From the NCBI GenBank assembly GCA_964438995.1, contig CAYTMQ010000002.1, positions 1 through 64,000 on the forward strand: a stretch of 64,000 nucleotides of DNA, written 5' to 3'. Positions 34,749 to 44,917 of this stretch are shown here, one piece after another. Both the position numbers and the translations under genes were made by a program. Numbering within the stretch: position 1 is the stretch's first letter; the number at the start of each line of letters is the position of its first letter. The stretch comes from JABMMZ01 sp964438995. Its GTDB lineage: Bacteria > Bacteroidota > Bacteroidia > NS11-12g > UBA955. The notes below the pieces were generated by a model. It made no database searches, was not told the DNA's origin, and saw only the letters and a program-made list of their open reading frames with translations.

Positions 34749-35402
34749 GTGAGAAGAAGTATTGTTATTATATTACTCTTGATGGCTTATCCAATCAATG
34801 CGCAAATCAGGCACATGTTAGATACCATTAAATATGATTTAAAACAAGATAGAGAGTGGTTTATATGTTTAGATGGTAAAAATAGTGTCATAGGTGCACA
34901 ATCGACTAAACTATTTGGCCTGCAGTACGGCTATTTATATAATAAGCGCACCAATTTGTTTATTGGTTATTATAGTTCGTATAACACACAAGCACAAATA
35001 TTAGACAACCCAACAGCATTACCTGGAACTAGAGATTCTAATACTTTATTTTTAAAATCAGAGATTGCATATCTAAATTTTGGTTGCGAATATTATTTCA
35101 AAAACACAAAAAGATGGAGAATGTCGTTTCCAGTAGCATTAGGTATTGGTCAAGGCAGAGATGAAACATACACCACTAAAAAATATATGGGCATAGAAAA
35201 AAAGCTAATGATTCCATTAGACTTTGGCATCTATGTTAACTATAAAATAAAATGGTGGTTGTGGGCTGGTGCTGGAATTGGTTCAAGAATTTCATTTGCA
35301 TCGACCAAATACAGTGGCTCTTATTATACATTTGGTTTGTCATTAAGATTTGGAGCTATGTACGACAGAGTTAGAACTTGGTACAAAGACAAATACCAAT
35401 AA
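34749..35402 (+). CDS. hypothetical outer-membrane beta-barrel-like protein (217 aa)
   Basis: Signal peptide (residues 1-19, ending AYPINAQ) and about 190 residues of alternating aromatic/hydrophobic strands (FGLQYGYLYNKRTNLFIGYYSSY, WRMSFPVALGIGQGRD, YYTFGLSLRFGAMYDR), the pattern of a small outer-membrane barrel. No named family. GTG start chosen because it supplies the signal peptide; the promoter element TAATTTTG is only 7 bases upstream. A bidirectional terminator follows. Confidence 0.75.
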   Translation: MRRSIVIILLLMAYPINAQIRHMLDTIKYDLKQDREWFICLDGKNSVIGAQSTKLFGLQYGYLYNKRTNLFIGYYSSYNTQAQILDNPTALPGTRDSNTLFLKSEIAYLNFGCEYYFKNTKRWRMSFPVALGIGQGRDETYTTKKYMGIEKKLMIPLDFGIYVNYKIKWWLWAGAGIGSRISFASTKYSGSYYTFGLSLRFGAMYDRVRTWYKDKYQ

Positions 35403-35403
35403 A

Positions 35404-35430
35404 AAAGCCTCCCAAAAATTGAGAGGCTTT
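35404..35430. terminator. bidirectional terminator
   Basis: AAAGCCTC and GAGGCTTT (35423-35430) form the stem; on the minus strand it is followed by six T. It separates two convergent genes. Confidence 0.8.
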
Positions 35431-35437
35431 AAGTATC

Positions 35438-37087
35438 TTATCCTGCTGGAGGAGTTTCTGGTTTTTCTTTAGGAGGCGAAGGTTTAGTGGTGATCAAACC
35501 TTTTTCAAACATCAACGATTCTAAGAAAAATTCTAATTGGTGTTCGTCAATTTTCTTACCAATGATTTTCGCATTTTCATCAATTATAAAAATGGTTGGA
35601 TTGGCTTGAATGTTATAGTCATATCTATAAAAAGGCCAAGGATAATATTGATTGGTTTTACAAACGTTTACCCATTCTTGTAGTTCAGGCCTTTCACGCA
35701 TCATTTTTCTCCATTCGTTGTATTTGCCTTCAGAAGAAACTGCATAGACTTTAATGCCATTGTTTTTGTGTTTTTGGAACACTTCATTTACAACAGGAAT
35801 AACTTCTTTACAGTGACCGCAAGTAGGATCATAGAAGAATACAATGGTGAACTTACCTAAGTTTTTGTAAAGCTCGTGGTAATTGCCTAAAGTATCTGCC
35901 AAGTTTAAGTTTGGAGCAATTTTACCGCACATAGTAGGAATGGCTTTTTTGGCTTCTTCACACATTTTGCGTTTTCCAGCAGTATCATCATACCACCATG
36001 CATCACCATTGCAATAGTATTTGTCAATCAAATGTATGGTAACATTATCTTGACACATGATTTTTCTATCTTGGAATTTATTGGTTAAGTATTGTACAAA
36101 GTACTTCTGAATTTCAGAATAAGGTTTTGTTTTTCCTATAGCAATGTCAACGGCTTGAGTCAAACTATCGTAATCTTGAAAAGTTACTTTATCGATGTAG
36201 TCATTCAACTTCATTGTCAATAGACCTTGCGGAGCTCTAATCAATCCTGATTCGTTGAAGTCAATATTATCCCAATAGTGGTGTCTGTAGTAATTAAACT
36301 CATACATTGAATCTGCTGGATTTGGATTGGTAGGAATTTTCACACTTTGGAAAGCCTTAAATATTTTAGTTAACAAGTGATTTGGATTTGTAGACATATA
36401 ATTGTCTCTGTATCTACTATCTCTTTTATCCAAAGAATCTCTTTCAACGGTTAGAGCTTTTTTCAATTCTTCATTTCCAGAAGCAGAAGCTGCTTTGATT
36501 TGGTTGTCGAGATTGAATCTTAAACGACCGTTGATTGCTCTATTTTTTTGAAAGGCAACGAAAGCTTCATTTTCTGGACTACCAATTACTACCACTTTAG
36601 ATTCATCCATTGAAGTATCAGCTTCGAAAGAAAACGTTTGGTCGTCTGTAATAGGTAATTCATAATAGCCATTCAATTCTGGGAAAACAATCATGTACAT
36701 GCCTCTTTGTAATTTAGGAGAACCTGTAAAAGTTCCTACCCCATTGGCATCAAGTTTACAAGTATCTCTGAAATATTGCTTGTCACCAAAATTATCAGCA
36801 AGGTAAATGTTGGTATTTTTAAATCCTTTCAATTTTACCTTAATCGCATAAGAGCCAGGCAATCTTCCAACATTCTTAGCATCAAAATTTGGCTTTAATG
36901 TTGCAGTAGTTGGTTTTGATATTGCAGCAGCTGGTGGCTTTGAAGTGGTTTTGGTTGTTGGCTTTGCAACTGGTTTAGGTGAAGGTTTGGTTGTTGGTTT
37001 TCCGCCCGGTTGTGCTATCGCTCCAATCGTAAACATTGCGGTTAATCCAATAACAAGTGCTGTTTTTTTAAAGAGTTGATTTCTCAT
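35438..37087 (-). CDS. thioredoxin-fold (TlpA/AhpC-TSA) protein with N-terminal DUF4369/DUF5106-like region
   Basis: Signal peptide (1-25), a Pro/Lys/Thr-rich linker (about 27-65), a DUF4369-like beta domain (about 75-170, YAIKVKLKGFKNTNIYLADNF), a helical DUF5106-like middle region (about 180-380) and a C-terminal thioredoxin domain (about 385-530) with redox motif CGHC in FFYDPTCGHCKEVIPVV. It ends in a Lys/Pro tail. Such periplasmic proteins reduce or oxidise disulfides, often in cytochrome maturation or stress response. TAAATTTG at 37101-37108 is a likely promoter, 13 bases before the ATG. Confidence 0.87.
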   Translation of the reverse strand: MRNQLFKKTALVIGLTAMFTIGAIAQPGGKPTTKPSPKPVAKPTTKTTSKPPAAAISKPTTATLKPNFDAKNVGRLPGSYAIKVKLKGFKNTNIYLADNFGDKQYFRDTCKLDANGVGTFTGSPKLQRGMYMIVFPELNGYYELPITDDQTFSFEADTSMDESKVVVIGSPENEAFVAFQKNRAINGRLRFNLDNQIKAASASGNEELKKALTVERDSLDKRDSRYRDNYMSTNPNHLLTKIFKAFQSVKIPTNPNPADSMYEFNYYRHHYWDNIDFNESGLIRAPQGLLTMKLNDYIDKVTFQDYDSLTQAVDIAIGKTKPYSEIQKYFVQYLTNKFQDRKIMCQDNVTIHLIDKYYCNGDAWWYDDTAGKRKMCEEAKKAIPTMCGKIAPNLNLADTLGNYHELYKNLGKFTIVFFYDPTCGHCKEVIPVVNEVFQKHKNNGIKVYAVSSEGKYNEWRKMMRERPELQEWVNVCKTNQYYPWPFYRYDYNIQANPTIFIIDENAKIIGKKIDEHQLEFFLESLMFEKGLITTKPSPPKEKPETPPAG

Positions 37088-37100
37088 ATTTCCTAATAGG

Positions 37101-37108
37101 CAAATTTA
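37101..37108 (-). promoter_or_regulatory. -7 element TAAATTTG
   Basis: Perfect TAnnTTTG match 13 bases upstream of the thioredoxin-fold gene ATG at 37087. Confidence 0.5.
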
Positions 37109-37135
37109 TTATTCTGTAATGTAACTATAAGACAA

Positions 37136-37143
37136 TAATTTTG
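37136..37143 (+). promoter_or_regulatory. -7 element TAATTTTG
   Basis: Perfect TAnnTTTG match 24 bases upstream of the ATL gene ATG at 37168, divergent from the element at 37101-37108. Confidence 0.5.
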
Positions 37144-37167
37144 CCAAAATAGTTTACTGACAGAAAT

Positions 37168-37503
37168 ATGACAGAAAAAAATTTTTTTGACAGCGTTTAT
37201 GAAGTTGTGAAACAAATTCCGTTTGGGAAAGTAACCTCTTACGGAGCCATTGCAGCATATCTCGGCACAAAGTCCTCAAGCAGAATGGTAGGTTGGGCCA
37301 TGAACGCCTGTCATAGTGCAGACATCAACATTCCGGCTCACAGAGTTGTCAATAGAAATGGATTGTTGACGGGCAAAGCACATTTTGGTGGAGATAGAAT
37401 GCAACAATTACTAGAATCTGAAGGTATTGTTGTTATCAACGATAAGATTCAAAACTTCAAATCTGTATTTTGGGATCCTGAAACGCTTATGAAATCTCTA
37501 TAA
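37168..37503 (+). CDS. alkyltransferase-like protein (ATL), Cys replaced by Ala
   Basis: A 111-residue protein equal to the C-terminal DNA-binding domain of O6-methylguanine methyltransferase: QIPFGKVTSYGAIAAYLG, the helix-turn-helix SSRMVGWAMNACHSAD and INIPAHRVVNRNGLLTG. The catalytic PCHR motif is PAHR, so it cannot accept alkyl groups; it should instead bind O6-alkylguanine and flag it for nucleotide excision repair, as ATL proteins do. Its stop overlaps the convergent beta-CASP gene by 6 bases. Confidence 0.9.
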   Translation: MTEKNFFDSVYEVVKQIPFGKVTSYGAIAAYLGTKSSSRMVGWAMNACHSADINIPAHRVVNRNGLLTGKAHFGGDRMQQLLESEGIVVINDKIQNFKSVFWDPETLMKSL

Positions 37504-38904
37504 TTCGAAGCTTTGTTCCATATTTGGAATGACCACTGAGTCGAGATTGATTTCTTTCTTCATCATTTCTAAGCTCATTTCATCGCCATGAACTAAGAAT
37601 ATCTTTTTTAAAGATTGATAATTTGTGTCTTTCAAATACTTCATCAAACCATTTTGGTCAGGGTGAGCACTGAAGGCATCTGTCCTAACTATTTTTGCAT
37701 ACACTTGTTTTGGTTTTTTATTGATGTTGACAAAAGGGCGACCTTTTAGTAGCTCGTAACCAAGAGTTCCTTCAGCACAAAATCCTGCAATTAAGATGGT
37801 ACTGTATGCATCACCGATATTGTATCTAACGTGTTCTTGAATCCTCCCTCCTTCTACCATCCCAGCTGCAGATATGATTACAGCTGCTTCTGGCATTGTA
37901 CTTACCAATCTACTATCCGAAGAAGATTCTAAAGTATAGAGATTGGGAAAGTTAAATAAATTGCCGTGTTTGGCATAAAATGCCTTTGCCTCTTCGTTAA
38001 GTAAGTTGACATGTTCGGCGTAAAGCTTGGTTGTTCTTATAGCTAAGGGACTATCTGTATACACTTTTACATCAGGCATCAAACCTTTTGCATACAATTG
38101 ATTCAAAGTAAATATGATGGATTGGGTACGACCAACACTGAAAGCTGGAATGACCAATTTTCCTCTGTATTTAACACATGTATTGGTGATGTAATCCAAT
38201 AACAATTGTTCGGCATCACTTGAATCGTGGTGGAATCTTCCTCCATAGGTGCTTTCAGTTACTAGGAAATCTAAATTTGGCATTGGCATTGGATCTACAA
38301 CCAACTTTGCATTGTAGTTACCCAAATCACCAGTGAAACCAATGGTTTTAGTGGTACCGTTTTCTTTAACAGATATTCTTACAGAAGCAGCACCAAGAAT
38401 ATGACCTGCATTAAAGAATTCTATGCTTAACTCTTCATTGACTTCAAATACTTGATTGAAATTAATACCAACCATTGCTTCATTAGTTTGTTCAATATGA
38501 GAACGGTTGTATAGAGTTGCTATTTGTTCAGACTTGTTAAGTCGTTTGATTTTCCCTCTAGAAGGTTTGTTTTTCTTATTGGATTCAATTCTTTGAACAT
38601 TCAAAGAATCTAAAAGAAGATTTTTTGTTAATTCAACGCTGGCATCAGTGCAAAGAATCTGACCTTTATAGCCTTGACGAATGAGGTTAGGTAAATTACC
38701 AGAGTGGTCGATGTGAGCATGAGTGAGAATCACTAAGTCGACATCTTCTGGAAAAAAAGGGAAGTTGCGGTTATTCGCTTCAAACTCTTCCTTCTTTTCA
38801 TAGTCTAGTCCGCAATCTATTAATATCGTATATCCACTATCAAGCTGCAACATGTGCATGCTGCCTGTTACTTGTCTCGCAGCTCCCCAAAAAGTTAATT
38901 TCAT
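37498..38904 (-). CDS. metallo-beta-lactamase/beta-CASP RNA nuclease (CPSF73-like)
   Basis: A 468-residue nuclease. The metallo-beta-lactamase domain has LTHAHIDHSGNLP and the late aspartate in GFTGDLGN; the inserted beta-CASP domain follows (STYGGRFH, IPAFSVGRTQ, ADSPLAI-like YTDSPLAIR); the C-terminus has AAGMVEGGRIQEHV and DAFSAHPDQNGL with the final histidine motif LVHGDE. Bacterial members are endo/5'-exoribonucleases. An in-frame TTG at 38952 is possible but the ATG at 38904 (MKLTFWGAARQVTG) is the family start. Confidence 0.9.
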   Translation of the reverse strand: MKLTFWGAARQVTGSMHMLQLDSGYTILIDCGLDYEKKEEFEANNRNFPFFPEDVDLVILTHAHIDHSGNLPNLIRQGYKGQILCTDASVELTKNLLLDSLNVQRIESNKKNKPSRGKIKRLNKSEQIATLYNRSHIEQTNEAMVGINFNQVFEVNEELSIEFFNAGHILGAASVRISVKENGTTKTIGFTGDLGNYNAKLVVDPMPMPNLDFLVTESTYGGRFHHDSSDAEQLLLDYITNTCVKYRGKLVIPAFSVGRTQSIIFTLNQLYAKGLMPDVKVYTDSPLAIRTTKLYAEHVNLLNEEAKAFYAKHGNLFNFPNLYTLESSSDSRLVSTMPEAAVIISAAGMVEGGRIQEHVRYNIGDAYSTILIAGFCAEGTLGYELLKGRPFVNINKKPKQVYAKIVRTDAFSAHPDQNGLMKYLKDTNYQSLKKIFLVHGDEMSLEMMKKEINLDSVVIPNMEQSFEL

Positions 38905-39013
38905 TCTACTCTGTCTTTGTCTTTCAAATACACCCTCTGTCACATTATTCAAATATTTATAAACATTGATAATAAGACAAAGTTTTTAACGTTTGAAATT
39001 TGTTCCAAAAAAA

Positions 39014-39520
39014 ATGCACACAAAGTTATTAATAAGACCGATACAATTTAATTCACGTTATCAACAATGGAAACAGCTAAGCAAAGACGACTGTTTAAAT
39101 TCACTTAGAAATGCCTATTCTAAAGAGCTTTGCGGTCAGAATACCTTGGATATCAGCGTTGAAAAAACAAGTCAATTTTGCACTTTAATGTGGTATCCAA
39201 AGAATATAAGTGCAGAAAATTTGAGTTTTCTATTGGATTATTTTAGAGATGTATTACTTAATAACAATTACTACAACCATTTGAGTGAAGAAAAAACTGA
39301 AATAATGGACAGAGGATTAAAGCATCAAATACAAAGTCATTTTCTAAAACCAGACATCAGTTTTAAGGAACAAATAACACCAGAGCAACACTACCTTTTC
39401 GGTCATATTTACTTGGAACTGAATCATTCAAATCAGATAGAATTTAAAATAAAATGCAGTTATTTTTCTCACAAAACATTTTGGAGTATTGAAAAACTAA
39501 TGGAACTGTTGTTACAATAA
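39014..39520 (+). CDS. hypothetical protein (168 aa)
   Basis: A soluble protein with no signal peptide. The N-terminus is basic (HTKLLIRPIQFNSRYQQWKQL); the middle is a predicted helix (ENLSFLLDYFRDVLLNNNYYNHLSEEK) and the end alternates like strands (FGHIYLELNHSNQIEFKIKC). No domain recognised. An in-frame TTG at 38993 would add 7 residues. It is divergent from the beta-CASP gene and 138 bases upstream of the giant PKD gene, in the same direction. Confidence 0.65.
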   Translation: MHTKLLIRPIQFNSRYQQWKQLSKDDCLNSLRNAYSKELCGQNTLDISVEKTSQFCTLMWYPKNISAENLSFLLDYFRDVLLNNNYYNHLSEEKTEIMDRGLKHQIQSHFLKPDISFKEQITPEQHYLFGHIYLELNHSNQIEFKIKCSYFSHKTFWSIEKLMELLLQ

Positions 39521-39658
39521 ACATCTGGTCAATTAATTAACTAGTGCCAACATGTTCAAAAAAATAGCGAATTTTTGACTTTCATTATAAATATTTTTAC
39601 TACTTTTACATATTATTAGGCCACAGTGTGTGTTTATTTGTGTCTAATAGTTTAAGGG

Positions 39659-42600
39659 TTGAAAAAACTATTACTTATATTATCGTTTTTCTATTGTATT
39701 GCGGGTCAAGCGCTAACTGCTTCGTACAGCACAACTGTTAGTTCTGGATGTGTGCCCCTTGTGGTAGATTTTACAGATGCTACAAGTGGCGGACCAATTA
39801 GTTGGGATTACGATTTTGGTGATGGAGGCAGCAGTACAACACAAAATCCGAGATATACTTTTACCAAACCTGGCACTTATAAAGTTAAATTAACAGTATT
39901 TGATGGTTCTTCATACAGTTCCTATTCTACCACAATCATAGTAAAGAAGTTGCCTGTTGCTGGATTCTCGACACCAGCATTAGCCTATTGTCCTGGCGAT
40001 CAGATAGTCTTTACAAATACCACTCAAGTTGGTGATACCTCCATAAAAACTATATCGTGGGATATGGGCGATGGCAATGTTTACAACACTTTGAACAATG
40101 TCACAAAAACTTACAACAACGCTGGCAATTTTACAATAAAGATGACGGTTAGAGATAACAACAATTGTGTTAGTACCATTAGCAGAAATCAATATCTCAC
40201 CATTTATCAAAAGCCAAATCCTGTTTTTAATTATGTAGCCAAATACAGTTGTATTGCGCCGCAAAGAGTTAATTTTTCTAATAATTCAGGGAACAGTGTC
40301 TCATATTTGTGGGATTTTGGAGATGGGAATACATCCACAATAGCAGTCCCAACTATTTTTTACTCAACTGCGGGTAACTATACGGTTAAATTGACAGCTA
40401 CAAGTGATAAAGGATGTAAAGCCAGCACTTCAACGACCATTCCAGTAAATTTCGGAAAAATTAAAGCGAATTTCGACGCTGCTAATTATTCGGGATGCAT
40501 TCCTTTTGATCCTAAGTTTAAGAATACTAGCACACCAACTGGAGCAAAATTCGACTACTATTGGGAATTTGCTGATGGCTCAAAGTCAACCTCAGAAAAC
40601 CCCATCAAAGTATACAGCAAAACGGGTACTTATTTGGTTAAATTTAGGATAACTGGCAATGGTGCAGGATGTTCTGATAGTGTTTATAAAACTGTGCTAG
40701 TGTCTGATAAACCAAAAGCTACTTTGTCTATGAACGACAGTTTGAATTGCACGGGCTATTTATCCAATGTATACAAAGCAAAATCAAGTTCTGTCATAGA
40801 CAATTATACTTGGTTTATTGACGGTAAAAATATTGACACGAAAGTTGATACGCTCAAATATGCTTTTTACAAACCAGGAGAATACAAGATTCAGGTGTTG
40901 ATGAAAGATATTGCAGGGTGTCAACAGGTGTTTCAGTTTCCAAAAGTAGTGGTGCAAAATCTTTTAGTGGGCTTCTTTTTAGAAGAGCTTGGAGGATGTG
41001 TTCCATACATACCAAAAATCAGAGATACTTCAAATGCAAAAATACCAGTAACATTAAATTATACATGGACTGATGGCAATGGCAACACATACAACTCTCC
41101 CAATCCGAAAATAACATACAATAAAGTTGGCAAATATGAGATCAATTTAAAAGTAAGAGACCAATATGGTTGCGAAGATAGCGCTTGGGAAATTGTAGGT
41201 GTAGGCAACAAAATTCCACATTCATTTAAAATAGATAAATATGCGATATGTAATAGAGAGACTATTACTATGACCAATACGTCGCCTGATAGCATCATGA
41301 AAAAAGTGGATAGTTGGATTTGGATATTTACGACCAACACTGGCTCTAATCCATACAAATTTATAACAAGTACTCGCGATTATCCTAAAACATACACCCC
41401 AATGTTGATTGCTATCCATAACCAATGTAGGGATACTGTAATGAAAGAAGACTCAATTAAAATCAAACCTGTAATGGCAGATTTTATTTATTCGTTTGAT
41501 ACTTGTTTTAGTAACACAGGTACTTTAAAACATAAAAGCGTATTGGCGACTGATTTTCTGTGGATTTTACCAAATGGCTCACTGAGTAAAGATTCTGTAA
41601 TTTACCATAAATTCAAATCGGGTTCAAAAGACAAGTTTAGATTGATTGCATCTAATAAACTTACTGGTTGTATAGACACAGTTGACCAAGACATATCTCC
41701 ACCTGTTTCAACATCCAATTTAAAAGTTACAAAAAAGACGGATTGTACCCCAGTGGTTTATTTGCTTGAAAATTATATGACAAGGGCAAGTAGAAATCAT
41801 TGGGACTTAGGCAATGGAGATACAACCGCCAGAAACGATTCATTCAGATATGCATTTACCAACCCTGGCACATATACCATTAAACACACAGGTTGGGATA
41901 TCAGAAGTTGCCCTTATACCAGTAAGCAGACAGTTGTAATTGAAGGACCAAGTACAGCAGGTAAAGTTTGGCCCGATAAAGGTTGTTTACCACTTACCAT
42001 TCAATTAATCGATTCTGTTTCAACTGGCAAAATAAAACGCAAATATTGGAAGTTTGAGGATGATCCACAATGGCGAAAAGCTACTAATAAAAAGGATACT
42101 CTAACGTATACAATTACATCAATGCCTGTAAGTGGTGATTCATTTTTTCACATAGAATTGTTTGTAGAAGATAGCTCAGGATGTCAATCCACAAGGGTAT
42201 TTAAAGTGCGACCATCTGGTCCGCGTGCCGCTGTAACATTAAACAGTACCAACAGATGTGATGCAACAGAATTTAGTTTAAATGCCAATATAGATTCTGT
42301 ATCTTCTTATCATCCACTCTCATTAACTTGGGATATGGGTGATGGTAAAATCATTACCGAATCGAGTTTCAAATACATTTATAGAAAAGGTGGCAAATAC
42401 AAAATCAATTTGCAATTGAAAGATGGATTGGGATGTAGTTTTAGTGAATCTTACACGGTCAACACAACAGATCCTGAAATTTTAGCAAGCTTTACTTCTG
42501 ATGTATCAACTTCAAAATGTGCACCTCTTTTAGTGACATTTAATAGTACTTCTTTACACGACCCTGGTCAACCAATCGTTTCATATTACTGGGATTTTGG

Positions 42601-44827
42601 CGATGGCACAAATTCTAATGTTATGAGTCCATCTAAACTCTATACGCAACCAGGAAAATACACAGTTACATTGACTGTTAAAAACGTATTTGGATGCAGT
42701 AACACAACTTCTATTAAGAATTATATACATGTAGGTGGACCGACAGCGGCGTATAGTTTTGGACCAAAAACAATTTGTCAAAATTCATCTATAGAATTTA
42801 AATCACTCATTACACCTAACACCATTATTGAATGGGATATGGGAGATGGCAATGTGATAAAATCACAAAATATAAATTACCGATACAACAAACCTGGTAA
42901 ATACTTTCCAAAGATTCTACTCAAAGATTCGGTTGGTTGTATTACTAATATTATCCCTAAAGATTCTGTCATCATCCATCCAAATCCAATTGCAGATGTG
43001 ATGCCTTCTAGTCACTGTTTAGATGACTTAATTGAATTTAAAAACACTTCAGGTTCGGGTTCATTAACCAACCCACTTTTTACAACTTTATGGTTGATTG
43101 ATGGAGACACGTTCTACACCGATGATGTTAAAATAAAATTCAATAACACAGGCTTAAAACCGTTGCAATTGCTTATTTCAAATGACTTTGGCTGTAAGGA
43201 TACGTTAAAACAAAATTTCGCCATTTCTAAACCGTCAGCCAAATTTGATGTTGCAATAACAAAGTTGTGTTTGGGCGATAGTTTGATCATCGATAATCAA
43301 AGTCAATCAAATAATGGAATTCATAAAGTTGATTATTACTTTAATGATATTTTACAATCAAACAAGACACTGTATCCTATAAAAGGAGATATCAGAGTAT
43401 TGCAGATTGTTACTGACACTTTCCATTGTAAAGATACGTTCAATATCAATAAAATAATACATACAGCAGACACTGTTTCACCGTTAAAAATTGATATCCG
43501 CAAAATCAGTCATACCTCTAATACAGAAGTTGAATGGTTGTATACAGCTTCTAATGATGTAGATTTCAAACAATACACTTTGTATCAAAACATCAATAAT
43601 TCATGGGTAAAATTGATGGATGTTAAAGATGTAAATCAGGATAAGTTACAATTCATCATCAATCCAATTCAGACTTCAAATTGTTATAGTATGACACAAA
43701 CCAATTATTGTGGAGCTGAATCTGAATTGGCTACTACACATTGTAATATTGAACTTAAAGTCAATGCAGGTGTTAACAAAAACTATTTAAGTTGGAATGC
43801 CTATTCAGGTTGGTTAGTTGATAAATATGTTGTTCAAAGAGAACAAGAAAAAGGCAACTTTATAGACATAGGAGAAACACAAACATTGCAATTTATTGAC
43901 TCAACGATTGTTTGTAATCAACAGCATGCCTATAGAATTAAGGCTATTGGTCAAATAGAATTTTCACATTCAGATACAGGTAAAGCGAAAGCTACATGGG
44001 ACAATGTAGTTGCGGCGCCAATGATAGATTTGGTTACGGTATATAAGGATACTGGTATCATCATTCAATGGCACAAAGATGAAACTTACAATAGAAGTCA
44101 GATAGAATACATTACATTGAAAAAGCGATCAGTAAATGCATATTCGTTAATGGACTATCACGTTGATAGCACATACAAATATGACAGAGCTGTAAATGTT
44201 GATGTATTTAATTATAGGTATTTTGTGAGAGCAAAAGATAATTGTGGAGATAGCAGTGTGTACTCAGAAGTATCAACCAATATTCTGTTGAGAGCTTATA
44301 AAATTCAGAAAGAATCTGCTCCGGGATTACAATGGAATAGATATAAGATGTGGAGCAATGGCGTTTTGAATTATGAAGTACAGCGACTAGAAGAGAATGG
44401 TGAGTTCAAAACCATCTATACAACGAATGACACGTTCTTTATTGATGAAGGCACTCAGAAAAGTTGTATGAAGCAATATGTTTATAGAGTAATTGCCAGA
44501 CAGAACAACTCGCAAGTGTATAGCACATCGAATGTCATCAAGATTCAGCCGATGTCATTGGTTTACATTCCGAATGCATTTACACCTAACAACAACAAAC
44601 TAAACGAAACGTTTGAGCCAGTGACACAATACGTTTATAATCCTCAGCTTGAAATCTTTAATCAATGGGGAGAGAAATTGTATGAAATTTCTGACTGTGA
44701 TGTTTCTTGGGATGGAACGTATAAGGGTAATGACTGTCCTCAAGGCGTTTATTTTTATAAATACAGTGCTAGAGGTGTTGATGGCAAGTTGTATGTCAAG
44801 AAAGGTAGTATCAATTTGTTAAGGTAA
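39659..44827 (+). CDS. giant PKD-repeat surface protein with gliding-motility-type C-terminus
   Basis: A 1722-residue secreted protein. Signal peptide 1-20; then about ten recognisable PKD domains with the (Y/W)WD(F/M)GDG ... PGxYTVKLTV pattern between residues 20 and 1130; fibronectin-like segments (about 1290-1600); and a C-terminal CHU_C/type B T9SS sorting domain (VYIPNAFTPNNNKLNETFEP ... FNQWGEKLYE ... GVYFYKYSARG). Type B cargo is usually attached to or released from the surface by the T9SS and often depends on a PorP/SprF-like partner; none is in the window. The start is TTG: an in-frame stop lies two codons upstream and the signal peptide begins at once. Confidence 0.92.
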   Translation: MKKLLLILSFFYCIAGQALTASYSTTVSSGCVPLVVDFTDATSGGPISWDYDFGDGGSSTTQNPRYTFTKPGTYKVKLTVFDGSSYSSYSTTIIVKKLPVAGFSTPALAYCPGDQIVFTNTTQVGDTSIKTISWDMGDGNVYNTLNNVTKTYNNAGNFTIKMTVRDNNNCVSTISRNQYLTIYQKPNPVFNYVAKYSCIAPQRVNFSNNSGNSVSYLWDFGDGNTSTIAVPTIFYSTAGNYTVKLTATSDKGCKASTSTTIPVNFGKIKANFDAANYSGCIPFDPKFKNTSTPTGAKFDYYWEFADGSKSTSENPIKVYSKTGTYLVKFRITGNGAGCSDSVYKTVLVSDKPKATLSMNDSLNCTGYLSNVYKAKSSSVIDNYTWFIDGKNIDTKVDTLKYAFYKPGEYKIQVLMKDIAGCQQVFQFPKVVVQNLLVGFFLEELGGCVPYIPKIRDTSNAKIPVTLNYTWTDGNGNTYNSPNPKITYNKVGKYEINLKVRDQYGCEDSAWEIVGVGNKIPHSFKIDKYAICNRETITMTNTSPDSIMKKVDSWIWIFTTNTGSNPYKFITSTRDYPKTYTPMLIAIHNQCRDTVMKEDSIKIKPVMADFIYSFDTCFSNTGTLKHKSVLATDFLWILPNGSLSKDSVIYHKFKSGSKDKFRLIASNKLTGCIDTVDQDISPPVSTSNLKVTKKTDCTPVVYLLENYMTRASRNHWDLGNGDTTARNDSFRYAFTNPGTYTIKHTGWDIRSCPYTSKQTVVIEGPSTAGKVWPDKGCLPLTIQLIDSVSTGKIKRKYWKFEDDPQWRKATNKKDTLTYTITSMPVSGDSFFHIELFVEDSSGCQSTRVFKVRPSGPRAAVTLNSTNRCDATEFSLNANIDSVSSYHPLSLTWDMGDGKIITESSFKYIYRKGGKYKINLQLKDGLGCSFSESYTVNTTDPEILASFTSDVSTSKCAPLLVTFNSTSLHDPGQPIVSYYWDFGDGTNSNVMSPSKLYTQPGKYTVTLTVKNVFGCSNTTSIKNYIHVGGPTAAYSFGPKTICQNSSIEFKSLITPNTIIEWDMGDGNVIKSQNINYRYNKPGKYFPKILLKDSVGCITNIIPKDSVIIHPNPIADVMPSSHCLDDLIEFKNTSGSGSLTNPLFTTLWLIDGDTFYTDDVKIKFNNTGLKPLQLLISNDFGCKDTLKQNFAISKPSAKFDVAITKLCLGDSLIIDNQSQSNNGIHKVDYYFNDILQSNKTLYPIKGDIRVLQIVTDTFHCKDTFNINKIIHTADTVSPLKIDIRKISHTSNTEVEWLYTASNDVDFKQYTLYQNINNSWVKLMDVKDVNQDKLQFIINPIQTSNCYSMTQTNYCGAESELATTHCNIELKVNAGVNKNYLSWNAYSGWLVDKYVVQREQEKGNFIDIGETQTLQFIDSTIVCNQQHAYRIKAIGQIEFSHSDTGKAKATWDNVVAAPMIDLVTVYKDTGIIIQWHKDETYNRSQIEYITLKKRSVNAYSLMDYHVDSTYKYDRAVNVDVFNYRYFVRAKDNCGDSSVYSEVSTNILLRAYKIQKESAPGLQWNRYKMWSNGVLNYEVQRLEENGEFKTIYTTNDTFFIDEGTQKSCMKQYVYRVIARQNNSQVYSTSNVIKIQPMSLVYIPNAFTPNNNKLNETFEPVTQYVYNPQLEIFNQWGEKLYEISDCDVSWDGTYKGNDCPQGVYFYKYSARGVDGKLYVKKGSINLLR

Positions 44828-44917
44828 GATTTCATAAAAAATTTATTATTGGGAATGCGCAACGCGACTGCGTAGTTTGGTTTAATCTTTTACCCCGCAG
44901 TCCGCTTCAGGCGGAGG

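Noticed and set aside
41059..41425. Minus-strand ORFs within the PKD gene
   Set aside because: Shadows; the plus-strand frame is continuous and carries PKD domains.
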